NCBI GenBank assembly: GCA_012932865.1
Contig: SAXG01000024.1
Span: forward strand, 496,001-560,000
Origin: Amylostereum areolatum
Lineage: Eukaryota; Basidiomycota; Agaricomycetes; Russulales; Stereaceae
Direction of reading: 5' to 3'
DNA length: 64,000 nucleotides
Both the position numbers and the translations under genes were made by a program. This document shows, one piece after another, positions 11,229 to 24,068 of this stretch (within the stretch, counting starts at the first letter, position 1; each line of letters opens with the position of its first letter). A model generated the notes under the pieces. That model worked only from the letters and a program-made list of their open reading frames with translations. It ran no database searches and was not told where the DNA came from.

Positions 11229-13432
11229 TTAAGACAGTAAGTAGTCCCTAGACAGATGAAACGGATGGGCGCCGGTTTTGCGAAGATCGTCCACGATCAT
11301 ACGGTTGCGCAACTTCACCATCTCGTCCAAGAAGTAATCATATCGCACCTCCCTCATCTCCCTCACAATCGCCTGATATCCAACAAACCACGAGTTCGTC
11401 ATCTCCGCGGCTGACGAGTTGAATCGCCAACGACCATGCACCACGAGGTCTGGGAACAGCGCCGGGTTACAGTGCTGTCCACAGAAATCGTCGGAGTCTT
11501 TATGCTTCGTCTTCATGTGAAACACGTCAACCGGTAAAGCGCAATTGGAGAAGTGAGTGTCACCTTCCGCAATGATATGCTTCTGCAGGCTGCAGGCGTT
11601 GTCGTAGAAGATGACTTGTGGGAGGGAATTTTTCGTGGGGAAAAGACCGTGCAGGAACTCCTGCACTAAGTGTGAGGCAATGAACAGAACGACACCGAAA
11701 GAATTTACTCACTCGAGCGCCGTTAATCGCCTCCGACCCAAAAAAAGTCGCGCGGCCCAGCATTACACCACACGTCGCAACACACAGCTGCTCGTTGTGA
11801 GTGCGACGCCGCCCAAACCGTGCCCGCAACTTCACGTTCCCTGCATCCGACTTGTCCGGGCATCCCATCCCTTCTTCCACCTCTAGCAGCTCCTCCGTTT
11901 CGCCCTCGCCAGTTTCTTCTGCCCGCAACAACTTCTGGCGTTCAAGGCGGCGTCGCAGTTGAAATAGCGCGGACTGGTCCTTCGTGTCCTCCAAGCGGCG
12001 GTGGGATGCGTCAGAGCAAGTGCGGAAACCCACACCAGCGTCTGCATCACATCCATCAACGACGCAAAGCTTGTCCTTGTACGAGTGCTCGTCACAGAAT
12101 CTTGCTCGCTGGGAAGGTAGCTTGCCCTGGCAATCATGCACATTGCAGCACGGCCGACCGACTGTAACGCCGTCCATAACAACGGCGCGCATTACACCTA
12201 GTAGGGGAAGGTCAGACAGGATCCAAACACAAGTGTCGAATGGGACGTACTGGGCTCATCGAGTTCACCCTTGACTTCTATGGCGCAGCATCGATCACAC
12301 GCATGATTCCAGCACTCCTGGCCTTGTCCTGCCATGAGATTGTTCCGTGCGTTGAGGGCTTCCTCAAGACGCTTTGACTGATCACCGACATTGGATAGGC
12401 GAAGCTGATCGCCGCGCTCCTTGTGGTCTCTGATCAAAGCGAGAAGGAAAAACGCGTCCCAGACGATGGTGACGGTCATCGACGGAGAGACAGACCAAGC
12501 AGCTGGGAAGCGGACTCGTGCTTCGCCGTGTTCCAAGTCGTATATGCGTCCGTTATTGCTCGCGGAAACCCTAATCTGATGGTCAGTTTAAGGTTCATAT
12601 CAAGGTCGACTCGAAAGACTCACCAGGCGCAAACCATCGAGTTCGTGAATCGCATGCAGAGGGAGGTCTCGACAAAAATATGTTTGGTGACATGAATGGT
12701 CGATGGTGAACCCGGATAGTATGTGCGCTTCCGGTTGGAGGCGTGACCGTGGACGTAATAAGTTGGATAATAGTGTGTCCCACAATCTGGTACAGACAAC
12801 TTATTAGCCCTGAGCGGAAGGTTTACAAGGTAAATAAGGCATACTTCGGCACGTTGCCGAGAAAGATAGCACGGGGACGGGACCGTATTCTCTGGTAAAA
12901 TGGACGACGCGGATGAACTCGATCTTGGAGAGATCGCGGGGTATCTGTGCTTGGCCAGGTCCTGGTGCCGTGCACAGGGGGTTGAAGCAAACCCGTGTCG
13001 GAGGGTAAAGGTCGCCAAAGCCTTACGAGACTACGTCAGTAAATTACGGTTAGAAAAAAAAGTCAAATATTAGCACTCACCAATATCGAAGGGCAGTCCG
13101 TGGTGCATGAAAACGTCCAGAAGATCTCCCGCTCGATACCTCCCTTGCAAAGAGCCGTCCGCAGTAGTCATCGACCATGCAAGGTCTTGGTAAATGGCCC
13201 AAAGATCGGTGACGACGGAAGGGTCGAGATGTAAGGCAGACGCTAAGAAGCCGACGACGTTGGAGGGTAAGCGGTGAGGAGGGCCGGAGTAGGAGGAGGC
13301 GCAGTGCCAGGAAAGGCGTTCCTTCAGCTGCGCGATAAGTCGAAAAAAGAGAAGAAGAGCATCAACCGAAACGGTCTCAGCAAGGCCGTCAGAGTGGACA
13401 AGCAGAGGAGAAATAAGAGTAGAAAGCGACAT
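11229..13432 (-). CDS. CxC5-CxC6-KDZ transposase-derived gene
   Basis: Six exons (13432-13081, 13021-12845, 12786-12624, 12570-12251, 12197-11713, 11660-11229) join to 643 codons including the stop, with every phase consistent. The N-terminal alpha-helical part precedes a CxC5-type cluster (CFNPLC...CRNCGTHYYPTYYVHG). Then comes a CxC6-type cluster (CWNHACDRCC...PCCNVHDC...RFCDEH...GCDADAGVGFRTC). The C-terminal third is the KDZ transposase-like region: ATFFGSEAINGA, VIFYDNACSLQKHI with an Asp, LPVDVFHMKTKHKDSDDFC and RWRFNSSAAEMTNSWFVGY. Uninterrupted reading suggests a recently active or domesticated copy. No terminal inverted repeats were found by eye. It faces the TET/JBP-like gene. Whether it still mobilises DNA is unknown. 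Confidence 0.85.
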
Positions 13433-13750
13433 AATCTATGGAGGTGGATGGGAGATGGGCGGGGGCGGGGGCGGGGGCGGGGGCGGGGGCGGGGGAACTT
13501 AGATTCAAGTCGGGGCTTTGCGCACACGACTTATATACACAGGACCCGCCACAGCGCCATGGCGCCATGGCGCGAAAGTCTCTTCAAAGACTCTGGAATG
13601 CTTGACGTGGCGACCGCCATGGCGCCACGGGAAGTTAACTGAGAACTAGCTTCAACGCGCCGCCATGGCGCCATGGCGCCACGCCTCAGTGCCACGGCGC
13701 CACGCCACAACGCTATGTAGCGCGTCCGTTCAAATGTTTAACTTTCTGCC
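13433..13750 (-). promoter_or_regulatory. Promoter of the KDZ gene: G-rich run, TATA box, palindromes
   Basis: Going upstream from the ATG at 13432 there is a (GGGGCG)n run at 13456-13496, a TATA-like TATATAAG (minus strand, about 13529-13536), then palindromes GCGCCATGGCGCCATGGCGC at 13555-13574 and similar copies near 13616 and 13661. GTGGCGTGGCGCC-type repeats follow, then TTGAACGG and CCAATTATGG. This mirrors the block at 3305-3579. Confidence 0.6.
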
Positions 13751-13916
13751 ATAATTGGTCCCCTACATGATGATAGAAGCCCGAACGATTTCAATAAACC
13801 GCGGCGATACAGCACGCATATCACAATCATAGGGCAAGAACAGGAAAATGTTTACATCGCCCCCGCGCCTCTCCTTCCTTCATGACCTCGATTCGCTCCC
13901 TCGCCGATCCGCTCGC
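13751..13916. other. Short intergenic spacer
   Basis: Downstream of FIP copy 1 and upstream of the KDZ promoter. No feature is recognised. Confidence 0.4.
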
Positions 13917-14264
<348 letters not shown>

Positions 14265-14266
14265 GG

Positions 14267-14280
14267 NNNNNNNNNNNNNN
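14267..14280. other. Assembly gap (14 N)
   Basis: Fourteen undetermined bases in the 5' leader of FIP copy 1. Any frame crossing it is unreliable. Confidence 1.
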
Positions 14281-15618
14281 GCGTGGATCAAAAACTGTCC
14301 GAAGAGAAAGGTGTAAGCGAGGGTAAAGCAGAAGCGGGGCCACGATTGCACACCTTTGAGAGGTAAGGTGCTTGAGATGGTGTTGAGGACGTGAGGTAGT
14401 TGGGCGAGGGGTTATATAGGCCATGGACGGCGCGTTTCCAGCTCACGGGATCCACTCGCCAATGCACTGGGCGTGTTCGGGAGGAAGAAGCTTGGTATTA
14501 AACGGCGGCTGTAGCCTGTTGTGTGTTCCATAGAACGCCTGTGCTGGACGTGTCCATCTGCTCTGCTGGGTAACGTACCATGTATGATACTATGTCATTG
14601 TCACCTATTCGATAATCTCATAAGTCACAGGTCTCGCATTGCGGGAAACCTTCAAGTGCACTGGCAACAGTAAGCACCTCACATGCAAGTCCGTGATGAT
14701 GGGCGCTGGTGGGATGCGAAAATGACTGTAGTGATCTTTCTTCTCGGAAAATGCTAGGAAAGCGCAACGTGGCGCATGTCAGCGTGGCCCCCCGTCTTGC
14801 TTTGACCAGGAAGCTGAGACGGCTCACCTCGTCGCTTCTGCAGAGGACCACGGCCAAATTCCAGGCTGCATTTACAGTCTGCTGGACAGATCATAAGTGC
14901 TGGGTAGGGCATAGACCATCTAGAAGGCATGACGGGGAATCCACAAAATGTCCAACAAGACATGGAAGACCCTGACCTCTACGAGTTCGGCGGAGTTGAA
15001 TGAATCAGCGCCAGACGTGCTTGTCAATGTTGACGCGTATCCCTACTACTGGACAAACCTGGGTGTGAGGATGTATGCTTGGTAGAGCATACACATTTAG
15101 TGAGAGTAAACAGAAAAACAAGACGTGTTGTGTACGACTCAATATCAATCGTAGGCCAACGAGGACCCCTCCGCGCATGACATCGCACAAGCGTCCACAT
15201 GACAGCGACGCCGTCAGCTGGCCAGTACCCCCCAGTACTCCACTAGACGGATGAAGCTGAAGCTTGAAGCCGCCGAGTGCACGCCAAGGACCTTGATCGG
15301 AAAGGAGGGAACAGCTCCGCGGTGAGAGGGGAGTCGTCCTCGAGCGTCACTGGAAAACTTACATGAAGAATGGAAGGTATTGAATTTGGTAGAAGACGTT
15401 CAGCGGACTCATACCGGAAAGACATGGTGTGAGGAACATGGAAACCCGGTGGAATGCAGCCCCAAAGAACAGATCGTTCCATTTGATGGAATGAGTAATG
15501 GGCTCGGGAGCCTCGGCCGTTTTTGAGCTACCCTATCACGGGCGAAGATAAGTTTGAAGTAAGCAATGTGAGTAGCATGTACTATGAAGGTATCTTCCGT
15601 CCAGTCCATGACGACGCG
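14281..15618. other. Intergenic, no supported gene
   Basis: Contains the FIP copy 1 promoter (TATA near 14410). Otherwise there are only short overlapping frames on both strands with no recognisable domain. Confidence 0.45.
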
Positions 15619-18600
15619 TCATATCCTCACCCCCTCCTCTTTATTATAACACACCGGACACCCCTTCGACAGTCGTGCCCGCACCATCGATGTACTGCAC
15701 ACCTCAAGTTAGCAAAACCTCCCATCCACAACAGGCAGAGAAACTTACTAGGCAATTTTGCCACTGATTCCCCGCGTAGGCGACCCACCTAGCGTGACGC
15801 TCGCCATCGCCGCATTCGGAGGGGGCGGGATCATATCTCCACCGCTTGTGCATCGCGCGTGCACGACATGGCGGCACAAGAATAGCAGGGCGACGGACGT
15901 GGACGAGTCCTGTATCGGCTCTTCGCATATCGGACACGGCGTTTTCGCTACACCCCCACCACCACACATTAACCTCGAGAGAATCGACAGGCTAAGTAGA
16001 AGGCCCACCGGTCAAGAAGAAGGCCACCGTTTGGTTGCGGTGCAGCCGCCGCGCGAGGTCGGACCCGTCGCTGTGCAGGATCGCTTGACATCCCTCCAGG
16101 AGCGATATCTGCAGGTGAAGTCTTGCAGGATCTTGATCAGCGCGCCCTTGAGCCCGGGGATCTCGAGCCCGTTCTTGATTCGGCGGATGAGGCGTATAGG
16201 GTCGATTTCCGCGCCGACGTTCTCGAGTAGGCCTCGGATGAACGCTGCCAGAATTTATGTCAGCATGGGTAGATACAGGACGGTTAGGAGAATACGCACG
16301 CGGACGCGTCTCGGAGTATTTGAGTAGGTCTTCCCAGAGGTCGTCGTCGTTCTGCTCCTTGGCGAAGTCGATGGCCTATGTGACCCATTTCAGTTGTGCC
16401 CTTAATGAGAAGAGATCGGACATGCTTACCCGGCTGACGTCGCCAACCGGTCGATGATAAGATAGAGTGCCTTCTTGTTGTTGCCCATTCGGCCCAGGAG
16501 GAACACCATCTCTGGTACAGATCACGGTCGGTGCAAATAGAATACGCCTGGAGCGACAGATTCAAAAACCATTCTCAGCTTCTTGTTGGGAAAAATCGCA
16601 CTGACCGCTTCCAGGTTGTAGTAGTTGGCTCGCCCGCAAGACGTCGATTCAAGCGGCTCGTTGCGTATTCCGCGTACAGTTTGACCCTAAAAGGAAAGCA
16701 TCTGTGAGCTCATGCGCTAGCCGAGATCCATGCCGCGTATACATACCTGAATATCGGCGAAGTCGGACACTAGCTGAGGATCCTTCTCGAACAGGGCATC
16801 GAGGTACAAAAACAAGAAGTATGGCCGACTTTCCAGCTGTTGTATCACTCGTGCAATCTGTGGATGATCCTGGTCAACTACCTCGCATACAGGCGGGAAA
16901 GGAATGTGAACATACGGGGATGGAATGTGTATGGTCCACCAAGAGTGTGATAGCAGCTCCGCGCCCATCCTCCAACGGGGACCCTTCCTGCTTTCGCTTC
17001 TCCATAAGCTCATGGTCGAATTCTACCAGAAGCAGAGCCTGATCCTGGACGTCTGTGAACAGATTGTGTTTCGCGAATGAGATCGAAAACATTCGGCCGT
17101 CGTAGGCGGAGGAAGAAAGGCAGCGCCTTTCCGGGTTGGCGATTCGCGGTATACCTGTGGCAAGGAGAGAGGAGTGGTCAACAGCTCGTTTCGACAGAGG
17201 CTGACAACTGGAGTACAATTCTGCCAGACATTCCATGAGGATGACCGAGTCGGATGTCGCTCTCGCCAGCGGTGAGGTTGACGACGAGGACGAAGATTTA
17301 TCCAGCTTTGACTGAATAGCGTAGATAACTGCAGAGATATCGTAGATCTCCTTTGGCCAGTCGCGGATAGTACGTTGCAAGGCCTGCATCGCCGCCGAGA
17401 CTTTAGAGTGGTGACCACATATCGCTGGGGCAGACGCAGACGTACCTCTCGATCATTGGCCAAGAAGTAGGCCAAGATCATCTCGTATACGAGATGATCT
17501 AGCCTCGGAGCATCCGTAGGGACGTACGGAATGATATCCTGGATCACGAAGGTCAGAAAGCCACTCAACCCTATGCACGAAGCGACACACCTGGAGACGC
17601 TGCTTCTGCGCGAAGACAAAGATCCAGTCTTCCCAGCGCTTGGTATCATGGCTGCAGACCTTCGGACAAAGCTTTGCCGCTTTGGCGAATTCGCCTAACG
17701 GGAGGCGTCATTCGCGAAATCCGGTCGATAGGAAGGCCACGAAAATAACATACCTTCACCAATGAGATGTTCGATATACCGTTGGCCTATCTCCGTGGCA
17801 TCCACAGCACTGGCGCCTTCCTCCTTTTCCAGATACGCCACTTCCTCCAAGGCCTCCTCGTATCGCCGCCTCTCCACCAACCATGCTACATGGTCCTTCC
17901 TATCCCTTGGCCGGACGATGATCGCATCGTGGGGACTGAGAACAACATAAGCTCGCGAGTTTCCGGTATCTTCGGGATCAATCTCTGCGAGCATATAGTC
18001 GTTACAACTCCATGACTGGTAGCCAGAAACGCTCAAAGCATCGGCAGCCAACTCTTCTCCTCCACGAGAAACAATCCTGAGCTCGGGACGCTCGGCGGCT
18101 TTGCGCTTTTGCTGAGTGCGATCCTCCGTTGCCTCGTTGAGGAACGAGGTATCTGGTGGAGTGTAGGCCAGTACAAGGAACGATGTCGGAGCTGTGACAG
18201 TGGACGCGATGCTGGCGGTACGTTGATGGGAGACGGTAGGAGCTGCGGATATTGGAGGAGGATGGGGCACGATTCCGGCGATCATGCAGTCCAGTTGGAA
18301 GACAGCGGTGATCTCGACGATGAGAGGGGGGAGGTGGGCTGAGGCGGATGAAGTTGTGGTCCGTGGGCGGGCGCGGACGCGAGCAACCTTGATGACATCC
18401 GCCCAAGAAATGAGAAGTGTGGAATCATCTTGCCAGTGGAGGGTACACTTGAAAAGGTCCGGGCGAGGGCTGTCCGGGTGTCGGTCGATGTAGGTAATCC
18501 GGGTTTGCGATACGGTGTCATAGATCTTGACGCCCTGTGTACCAATCGACTTAGAGTGTGATTGAACGTGGAGAGGTGGAATACGCACAACATCGTTGGC

Positions 18601-19682
18601 CCAGGCAATGAGAGTACCTCTCCAGCGAATTTGCCATACAGGTCCCTCTCCTGCATGCAAGGTCGTTTCCTTGTGACCTAACCAGCCTTTCTCGTGCATA
18701 ACGAGGGTGCCTGCCATGCCCCCACAGACGAATGCGCGCGTCCCCTTCTTCGCGAACCCAGGTTCCAGGGCGAGGGTACGTATTGGCCGCTTCATGTTGA
18801 AGGAGTACGACTCGGGTGTGGACAAAGAATGGATCCAGATCTGTCCTAATATTCGGATTGCTGAGCTGGGGCCTCTCTCGTACGACAGAAACGAAGTTCA
18901 CCATCGATGGAGGCCGTCGCGACGAAGTCCGCCGTGCTGTCGAAGCACATGTCACTGATCGACGCAGTGTGTGGCTTGAAAGACTTGACGCGCTTTCCGG
19001 CGATGTCCATGATGTGCACGATTCCACTATGCGTTCCCAAGGCCTTCGAACGTCGCGCATAAGTGTGGTTAAGCAGCATGTAGGGGATGTCGCATACCAG
19101 AAGTTTGTTGGAAATGGCCATGGATGACGCGGAGTCCTTCTTGAACAGATCCTGGAAGGAGCCACCTAACCTCTCGTATTTGAGTGCAGGTTCGTCGTCA
19201 TCGTCTTCCTCGTCGTCCTCCTCATCTCCTTCGTCCTCGCCCTCGTCCTCCTCTCCTTCATCCTCCTCAGCCTCGTGCTCGTCCGCATGCCTTCCCGCAT
19301 CCACGCCGTCCTCACCCATCGCCCCCGAGTGCCTCCCATTTGTATCAACATCCCCCGTGTCGTCTCCAGAGGCATCGGTGGCGTCATGGGTGTCTCCCTT
19401 GCCGGTCAAGGCTGTGTGGCCGTTCGTTGACAATTCCGGGGTATCCGAGGCTGTCTGAGGAGGATTGCATCCCGTTCCTACCGGACTATGGGTTAAAGCA
19501 CCATTCTCGTCTTGTTTCTCGTCGAGTATGCCGAGAGACGTGGGAATGGGGCCTTCATTCAAAGCATCCTTCCGGCTCGACATGAGAGCATGGGCGGGAA
19601 ATCTGGGAACGCGCGTAGGGGTGGCGGCGCAAGTTGCGTGAATTGGTGTCCGTTGATGCGCGGGGGAAGGGGGATCGTCCAA
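15619..19682 (-). CDS. VPS41: VPS41, HOPS complex subunit
   Basis: A multi-exon gene for the HOPS tethering subunit that acts with Rab7/Ypt7 in fusion at the vacuole and late endosome. After a long acidic N-terminus (EEDEGEDEGDEEDDEEDDDD), the beta-propeller begins with KYERLGGSFQDLF, SNKLLVCDIPYMLL and FVATASIDGELRF and continues through 18825-17695. A helical clathrin-heavy-chain-type region follows, including DIIPYVPTDAPRLDHLVYEM. The end is a RING-H2: CPICEEPI, then CRHVVHARC, and in the last exon (15694-15619) KGCPVCYNKEG and the stop. The last intron, 15748-15695, is needed to restore the final CxxC; reading through it gives a stop that loses the zinc site. The start could be the ATG at 19682 or at 19583 (MSSRKDALNEG). 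Intermediate exon borders were not all resolved. Confidence 0.9.
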
Positions 19683-20175
19683 GAGTGTATGTACCGCAGT
19701 ACGAGGACGGAGGGGTGCGCGGTGGTGGATGGGTGGAAGGTGCGGAAAGCAGGCTGCTTCAATCGGCGAACGAAGCCTGGGTTCATAATGGGTCGTAACT
19801 CGTCTGTAGGCTCACTACGAATCATTTGAAGCTTTCCAATAAGCACCGAAGTCCTTTGCTTGCTCACCGTCACCACCAACGGCCAGCCTGCTCCCTCCGA
19901 TGTCGTCTTCACATCCATCTCCTGGTACGCAACACGTTGGAGGAATATCAGACACTGGGGCATCCATGTCATCGTCAGTTCTATCCAACGTCGCACCCCC
20001 GCATTCTGACCAAACCCCGAAAGGATCCCCGCTTTCACTCTGAGCGCGCTCTGTGAGCCCGTCCCGAATCTCATCCCGAACGCAACCTCCTGAAACGAGA
20101 TACTTAGTCTTCGCCTCGGCCTTCACCCCCCCACGATTCTCGGCGCGGGCTTATGTTCCTCCGTTCATCGTACGC
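19683..20175. promoter_or_regulatory. Bidirectional spacer, VPS41 and small membrane protein
   Basis: A head-to-head spacer of about 490 bp. Open frames cross it on both strands, but none has recognisable content. It probably holds both promoters. Confidence 0.4.
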
Positions 20176-20482
20176 ATGGGCTTTGGCGCAATATTCGCCG
20201 GTGGGGCGACCATGCTGGCGTCCGGAGACGCGAAAAACGGGAGCGGCGTTATGACATGTACGTTCATGCCGTCGCCTGCTTTCTGCCCCATGGCTTAACG
20301 TGGTCGCAGCGTGGACACTCAGCTACCTCCTCGTCGACCAGTTCGCCCATGGCCTGACCAAGGCTGAGCGACTGCCTCGGCATCCCGTGTCCTATGCGCT
20401 CATGGGTGCCGCGGGTCTTGGTGCCGCTGTATACGGGCTTGATTATTTCTCATCCGACGACGACGACGACGACGAGTATTAG
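20176..20482 (+). CDS. Small hydrophobic protein with acidic tail
   Basis: Two exons, 20176-20257 and 20310-20482, give 84 residues. I do not recognise the family. The protein begins MGFGAIFAGGATMLASGD and has two or three short hydrophobic segments (FGAIFAGGATMLA, TLSYLLVDQFA, ALMGAAGLGAAVYGL). It ends in a run of Asp before Glu-Tyr. The intron is GTACGT...GCAG and phases agree. An upstream in-frame ATG at 20053 would add a basic N-terminus, which looks less likely. It could be an organellar or endomembrane micro-protein; that is inference. Confidence 0.5.
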
Positions 20483-20676
20483 TCCTCTTTTTAGATTTCC
20501 CCGTCAAGCTAAGGTCGCGCTGTCTCCGAGAGATGCTTGATATCCGAATACCAGCTCAATGTCTGACGTCTAGATCCCAACTGCATACTTATACATTGAC
20601 ACAAGCCGTATGCGCTACTAATACATCGAACACAACCAAAATACAATACAATACCTTTCTACGCATCTTCGTCGAC

Positions 20677-23600
20677 TCAAAGTCCGTTCCACTCAAAACC
20701 CTTCTCCAGCACGAACGAGCCCTTCAATGGCAAGACCTCGCTGCTCGTGCCCACCTCCACACCATATTCACCCTTCTCCACGCACCACCTCTCCAAGCGT
20801 TCTCCCCAAGACGACACGGCGTACTTGTCCAGCGGGAGGGTGACTCGTGCGCTCTCCCCCGCGCCAAGCGCGATCTTTTTGAACGCCTAGAGTGTGCGGA
20901 CGGGATGCGAGAGAAGGGAGGCAGTCGGCCACGAAACGTAGAGCTGGACGACCTCCGCGCCGGGGACGGTGCCCGTGTTTTTCAACGTCAGGCTGGCGGA
21001 CAGTTCCAGGTCGCCGTCCTTGAACGTGGGCTTGGACAGTTCCAAGTCGGAGTAGGCGAAGGTGGTGTACGAAAGTCCGTGTCTGCAATGCGATTATCAG
21101 CACCTTGTTCGGACCATCGAGGGACAAGCATGCGCACCCGAACGCGAACTCTGGCTTAACCTTGCGATACTGCCAGGACTTGTATCCCACGAAAACATCT
21201 TCGGCATATCGAACCTACAACCGAGCGGTGTTAACAGCCTGGTCACCGAAAAGCACACAGGTGACGCTCGTACCTTTCCGTCGTCGACGTTGAAGCTGGC
21301 GTACGAAGGGACATCCTCCAGACGTTTGGGGAATGTCAATGAAAGCTTTCCCGACGGGTTGACCTTCCCGAAAAGCACATCTGCGATGGCATCGCCTGTC
21401 GAGTTTCCTAAGTACCAAGCATGCACGACACCAGCGACGGTGGCTGCCCAAGGCATCGTGATCGATGAACCCTGTCCATCCAGCAAGTCAGCTTGCATAC
21501 CAACTGCAGTTAAAGCAATAGGACCCACAGATTGGGTGACAACCACCGTCTTCTTGTTCGCCTTCGCCACCTTCTCCACAAGCTCGTTCGTGCGCCCGGG
21601 CAAGTCCAAGGAGGTCCTGTCGTACCCCTCGCTCTCCCAGTCCGCGTTCAGTCCACAGACCACCACCACCGCATCCGCCTCTTCCGCGAGCTTCACCGCC
21701 TTCGCCATCTCCGCGTCCGGATCGACGACTTCAGACCCGCCCAGACGCACGCCCGCATTGGGGTCCGCCACGACCTCGTCTTCGTCGCCATCCGCGGGAC
21801 CACGCACGTTGCAGAACTCGAGGTAGATCTTGTGCTTCGTGTTGGCCTTGAGGTCGAAGGTGCCCTTCTCCTCCTCGGAGCCGAAGCCGAAGAACTCCTC
21901 TCCGCGTCGCTGGCGCGTCCAATTGTCGATCACGAGCTTCCCGTCCACGAACAGCTGTCGAAAGGATCCTGCATCAGTGGGGAACGCCAAGGGGCACGGA
22001 AAAGGGCAGAACAAGATACCTTGGCGCGGCCCGCGACGGACAACCCAAATTCGAACTTGCAGTCGTAGGGACGAGGACGGAGCTCGCCTCGGAGGCGGCA
22101 CGTCCACCTCTTCGAGATGCCCGCGGGTGCCGACAGGCTGACGAATATGCGCGTCTCGTCGATGATGCCCGTGTAGAAAGGCTCCTCGACCGGAGTCATG
22201 CTGTCATCGGACTCGTGCTTGTGCCAATCGCCAACCCATCCCCTCTCGCCCTTCTCCGTGTAGATGTCGAAATCAAGCGAAGGCTGCGACCTGAACGCTG
22301 TTTCCTTGCATAAGCCATAGGACGGATAAGGAGGCTAGAGTAACCACAAACATCGGGCGCCCTCGCAGTACGTTACCTCCACGTCTTTGGGAAGCGCATT
22401 GACGATGCCGTCGTACGGAGACACGAAGTAGGAAGGTTTCAACGAGGCGGAGCCTCCGCCGGAGAGGACGAACGCCTTCGCATTCCCACCGAGAATGGCA
22501 ATCTTCTTGATGTTCTGCGGCTGCAGCGGTAGGACCCCGTTGTCGTTTTTGAGCAGAACGATGGACTCGGCGGCGACCCTGCGCATCAAAACGTTGTCTT
22601 CTTCGCTCTGGCGGCTGCGCTCTTGTCCGTCGCCATCGAGGATCTACTGCGAGTCAGACGACGAAGAGCGTAAGAGTGGGAAAGCACGAACCTCTGGAGC
22701 CTCACGCGCGCATCGTTGAACAAGTTCGACGACTTTGCGGGCACGCTCTTTGAGCGTGCGGTTGGTGATTTTGAACGATCCAATAGACCGATTGACAAGG
22801 TCGTAAGTGCGCCACTTGTTCATCCCGGGCATCTCGAGGTCGAGACCAGCATTTATAGCATGATCGATACTGTACACGCCGAACCTGAAAAAAGACGCAA
22901 TTAGCGACGCATGAATTCTACCTGCGAGAGAATGACATACCAGTCGCTCATCACAAGGCCTTGAAACCCCCATTCATTGCGAAGGATATCGCGCAGAAGG
23001 TGCGGGTTCTCCGAGGCGTGGGTCCCGTTAACCCGGTTGTAACTGGCGGAGTTGATCAGCAACGAAGTCCGTTGACGAAGATATCGGTGACACATACGCA
23101 GTCATATACGACCATGGCCTTGCATACTTTTCCGCAAGCATGAAGGGCATAAGGTAAACCTCGCGAAGAGCGCGCTCGCTGAGGACGCTGTCATAGCCCA
23201 TGCGGTCGTTTTCCTTGTCGTTGCACCTGCGGAACACATCAGAAAACGCTGCATGCACTGTAATTGCGAAAGCTTACACGAAGTGCTTGATCGCGACCCC
23301 AATCCCACCGCTCTGCACGCCCTTGGTGTACGCAGCAGCGATAAGACCGGAGAGAAGAGGATCCTCGGAGAAACTTTCGAATGCCTGCCAGGATCGCGAT
23401 TAGCTTCACACACTGTCGACCACAAGACTCGGCGAAGCGCACCCGACCACCAAGCGGATTCTATAACACGCAAGAGGCTACGTCAGAACCCTCGAATGAC
23501 GAAGAAAAGGTAGTGAGAACCGACCCGTTGAATGTTACAGGTGGGAGCCAGCGCGACCGAAGCTGCCCTCAATTTCGCTTCCTCCGCGAGTAATTTCAGC

Positions 23601-24068
23601 CCAACCTCCTCAATAAGGCTCGTGTCCCACGTTGCGCCTAGCGCGGTAGCAGACTATAACGGGTACGGCGGTGAGACCAAATTTGGGACAAGTACATGGG
23701 TGGCTGAGCGTACAGGCAGGCATTTGGCGGGGGTGCCCATGACGAAGTGGTTGCCCCGAATACCTAATCGACACGGTCATTTCAGCCATCGATAGCCATA
23801 CCCGAAGATAGGGAGTAATGCACGCACCATTGGGTCCATCGCTGACCTGAATAGACGTACAAGAATCCTCGTCAGAACCCATATGCTAAGAATGTACTCG
23901 GCGGCACACCTTTACGGCAGGTATCCCGAGTCGGGGCACAGCGTGCGTGTGCCAAAACCCAACACCTGCAATGAGCGCGATCGCCTCCTCTGTCGTCAAC
24001 TGCTCCACAATCTCGTCGATGTCGGCCTGGGCGAAGTCGGACGGTGCCATCTTTGCTGGTTGGAACAC
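20677..24068 (-). CDS. GH3 beta-glucosidase with PA14 insert
   Basis: A multi-exon glycoside hydrolase family 3 gene. It starts [20 protein letters not shown] (ATG at 24068, or a second one 18 bases further in) and shows no signal peptide, so an intracellular or unconventionally exported enzyme is likely. The N-terminal barrel has VSDGPNGA, a [15 protein letters not shown] loop and [20 protein letters not shown], whose SDW Asp is the expected nucleophile. The C-terminal half has [36 protein letters not shown], a PA14 domain ([19 protein letters not shown]), [36 protein letters not shown] and a fibronectin III-like end ([19 protein letters not shown]). This order matches the PA14-containing GH3 group. 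Predicted activity is removal of glucose from the non-reducing end of beta-glucosides such as cellobiose. Confidence 0.9.
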
